Shown: piece after piece, positions 8,899 through 10,506 of the stretch | Layout of the letters: every line of letters starts with the position of its first letter | Position numbering within the stretch: position 1 is the stretch's first letter | Origin: Echinostoma caproni | Taxonomy: Eukaryota; Platyhelminthes; Trematoda; Plagiorchiida; Echinostomatidae | Reading direction: 5' to 3' | Assembly: GCA_900618425.1 (NCBI GenBank) | Contig: UZAN01041615.1 | Coordinates: 9,296 to 19,801 of the forward strand | Length of the DNA: 10,506 bases | Translations under genes and position numbers: made by a program | The notes under the pieces: generated by a model | Seen by the model: only the letters and a program-made list of their open reading frames with translations | Told to the model about the DNA's origin: nothing | Database searches by the model: none

Positions 8899-9047
8899 CT
8901 GTTTCTCAAATGCACAACGCAGTGTGGTGTGTTGCCAGTGTGCCATCACACGAAGTCGAGTCATCATCTGTTGGAGTCGGATATTTCGCTGATGTAGTGA
9001 GTTGACCTCACGTGACAGTCTCAAATTACGTTCGGCCAAATCATCTT
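8899..9047 (-). CDS. Coiled-coil protein, first visible exon
   Basis: A 149-base minus-strand exon with a strong acceptor (CACTGTTTTTTATCCAG ending at 9048) and a GTAAGA donor after CAG (8898-8893). It starts with two bases of a split codon (preceding intron phase 1) and ends in phase 0, giving 49 complete codons. The peptide contains DDLAERNLRLSREVNSLHQR, NIRLQQMMTRLRVMAHW and LRCAFEKQ. It is Leu/Arg/Met-rich and helical, and contains one Trp and one Cys, unlike the later exons. Being split at its 5' side, it is internal, so the start of the gene lies above 9047, possibly outside the window. No family was recognised. Confidence 0.82.
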
Positions 9048-9625
9048 CTGGATAAAAAACAGTGAAAATTAGTGTTCGACAGGAAATTGTCACTTGCACC
9101 TCAATACGGGGTGACTGATTTTCAGTGAAACAGCAAACCACAGTTACTTATGCGGTGCTTGCAAAAATGAAGAACTGAGTGAACTGTAGAGAATGAAAAT
9201 TCCTAAAACGGCATCAATAATGGCCATGACCTGTTTCCATTCACTGCACAGAACGCTTAACAATTATGTAAGCCAGCAGCGTACATGTATATTCCAAAGC
9301 AATGGCCGATTCCTGAGGTTTCGGCCAATTCCAAACATTGGAAATTCGTATACCCTTTAGATCGGCCATTTGAATAGGCAAAAGGAATGAGCGTTTATAA
9401 ACAATTCGGTACACAGTGTTTATAAGTCCGCGTCATCCACGGAGCAAGGTAACCATATACATTTGGATGACCAAATTAGTTCAGGAAACTACGTTGTCTT
9501 AGCCACGACGAACAAAAAAATCAACAAACATAAGGCGTTGGTGAAATTGGTTCGACGTGTGAATTGGTCGTTTGATATTGTGAGTGTGGACGAGAGTATT
9601 GTGCATGCACAAGTGTCAATTGTTG
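9048..9625. other. Non-coding: intron upstream of the first visible exon, plus likely Penelope 3' flank
   Basis: No exon, RNA gene or promoter can be supported. The portion next to 9625 directly follows the stop codon of the Penelope-like remnant on the minus strand and is probably its 3' untranslated region, but its end could not be placed. If the coiled-coil gene extends further 5', all of this is intron. Confidence 0.5.
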
Positions 9626-10125
9626 TCATAACTGTGGGATGACTGTTCCATCAGATCGATTGATTGCCGTGGGTTCAGCGTTGATCAAGAGCGTTTCGGT
9701 TACCAAACGTTCCTTGTGATTTCTGAACACATGCTCTAGAATATGCTGGTTTTTGAAATCAACCGCCATGCGTATTGCTGGTCAGTGATTGTGGAATTGT
9801 GTTCCAATAGATTCCAAACTGCTGCATCATTTGGAACCTTCTTCGTTAGACGTATGTGCTCGGTCATTTATTTGTCTAGGATTTCGGAAGTCTGGCCGAC
9901 GTAGGTTACAGGATAGTCTAGATAACGTATTCTATGGTCTACGTCAGAAGTGTCTACTTTTGTACGCGGGTTTTTGGAAGTAACCAGTTTAGAGCAACTT
10001 GTATCAGTGTTTTTAAGCACAACCCACATGTTGACATGGTTTAGTATCCGTCTTATGCCTTTGGATATGCTTCAACGATATGGAATCACAAAAGTAGACA
10101 ACCAATCGTTTTTCGCATGGCTAAG
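9626..10125 (-). pseudogene. Penelope-like element, 3' end: RT tail and GIY-YIG-type endonuclease, broken
   Basis: Reading the minus strand from 10125: TFVIPYR, stop TGA at 10074-10072, SISKGIRRILNHVNMWVVLK, SKLVTSKNPRTKVDTSDV, DYPVTYVGQTSEILDK, stop TAA at 9870-9868, MTEHIRLTKKVPND, LLEHNSTITD. A one-base frameshift near 9780 follows, then AIRMAVDFKNQHILEHVF, RNHKERLVTETLLINAEPTA and NRSDGTVIPQL with a natural-looking stop TGA at 9628-9626. The IPY..KG..E/RRIL segment, the YVGQT box and the DF..ILE..R..RL..E...I.......NR.DG tail fit the RT end and linked GIY-YIG domain of Penelope-like elements, known from flatworms. The first GIY half is poorly preserved and the catalytic Arg position is disrupted, so it is dead. 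Confidence 0.78.
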
Positions 10126-10130
10126 TTAAG

Positions 10131-10463
10131 ACCTAGCATAAGGGTATGAAAACCCTAGCCACTAATCTGGGTCACATAAGTCCCGTTAGGCCCCCTGGCT
10201 GAGGACCTCAGGATGATCATAACCGATGATTAGAGAAACTCAGTGATATGGCTGAGTGTCGTAAACAGTGGCGTTCGTACATCTCAATTTCCTAACAACA
10301 TTAATCCACTGAAATTCTAAATTTTCTTATTGATCACACTTTTACTCTTTCCTGTTTTTCTCCTACTGTTCATTCAAATGAGCAGCCAAAGGACGCCGAC
10401 CAAAACCGGTACACGGTAGTGCAGCTTAATGGTTGTATAAACTGAACTGAACTGATCTGATGA
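10131..10463 (-). repeat. Dispersed repeat family, copy 3, directly upstream of the Penelope-like remnant
   Basis: This is the best preserved copy of the repeat also found at 857-1155 and 5126-5463, here on the minus strand. On the + strand it ends in AACTGAACTGAACTGATCTG (10438-10457), a short tandem CTGAA-type terminus. Reading the minus strand it continues through TGCACTACCGTGTACCGGTT, the TTTGGCTGCTCATTTGAATG region, CACTGTTTACGACACTCAGC and ATATCACTGAGTTTCTCT, to GGGTTTTCATACCCTTATGC near 10137. It stops within a few bases of where the Penelope frame becomes readable (10125), in the same orientation. Confidence 0.68.
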
Positions 10464-10506
10464 TAACATGTGATCTAAGCCCTGACACTTGGAATAGCGA
10501 GCCACA

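Noticed and set aside
9789..9983. 64-codon + frame
   Set aside because: It is antisense to the Penelope-like remnant, where the minus strand shows YVGQT and other motifs.
1..10506. CRISPR array, bacterial operon or prophage content
   Set aside because: There are no regularly spaced direct repeats, no dense long ORFs and no ribosome-binding-site-led genes; GT..AG exons and LINE/Penelope remnants indicate a eukaryote.

Overview
The window looks like nuclear DNA from a parasitic flatworm, probably a trematode (fluke). It is moderately AT-rich and mostly non-coding. Short coding blocks are bounded by GT..AG introns, and decayed non-LTR and Penelope-like retroelements lie between them. There are no bacterial operons, rRNA genes or CRISPR arrays. 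The trematode call is an inference from the style of the retroelement fragments and the gene structure; no sequence search was possible.

Layout. Positions 1-3370 are mostly unassigned. They hold a (TA)n run at 1-41, one candidate + strand terminal exon (637-836), and the first copy of a dispersed ~0.3 kb repeat (857-1155). From 9047 down to 3371 the minus strand carries four exons of one multi-exon gene for a long, charged, methionine-rich coiled-coil protein. In transcript order they are 9047-8899, 8521-8351, 4903-4808 and 3559-3371. All three internal junctions are phase 0, and the gene continues beyond both ends of what can be read here. I do not recognise the protein family with confidence.

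Its introns hold mobile DNA. The 8522-8898 intron contains a tRNA-like, inverted-repeat-flanked SINE candidate (about 8682-8803). The 3.4 kb intron 4904-8350 contains repeat copy 2 (5126-5463), followed by a dead non-LTR retrotransposon on the opposite strand (5488-7617): an APE-type endonuclease, a linker and the start of a reverse transcriptase, with many stops and frameshifts and the YADD palm region missing. Beyond the first visible exon lies the 3' end of a Penelope-like element on the minus strand (10125-9626): the RT tail and GIY-YIG-type endonuclease, with two stops and a frameshift. Directly upstream of it, in the same orientation, is repeat copy 3 (10463-10131).

The most interesting structure is that ~0.3 kb repeat. 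It is present three times with similar limits, ends in CTGAACTGA-like short tandem repeats, and abuts two unrelated retroelement remnants. I see no evidence of an intact new enzymatic system; every retroelement reading frame here is broken.
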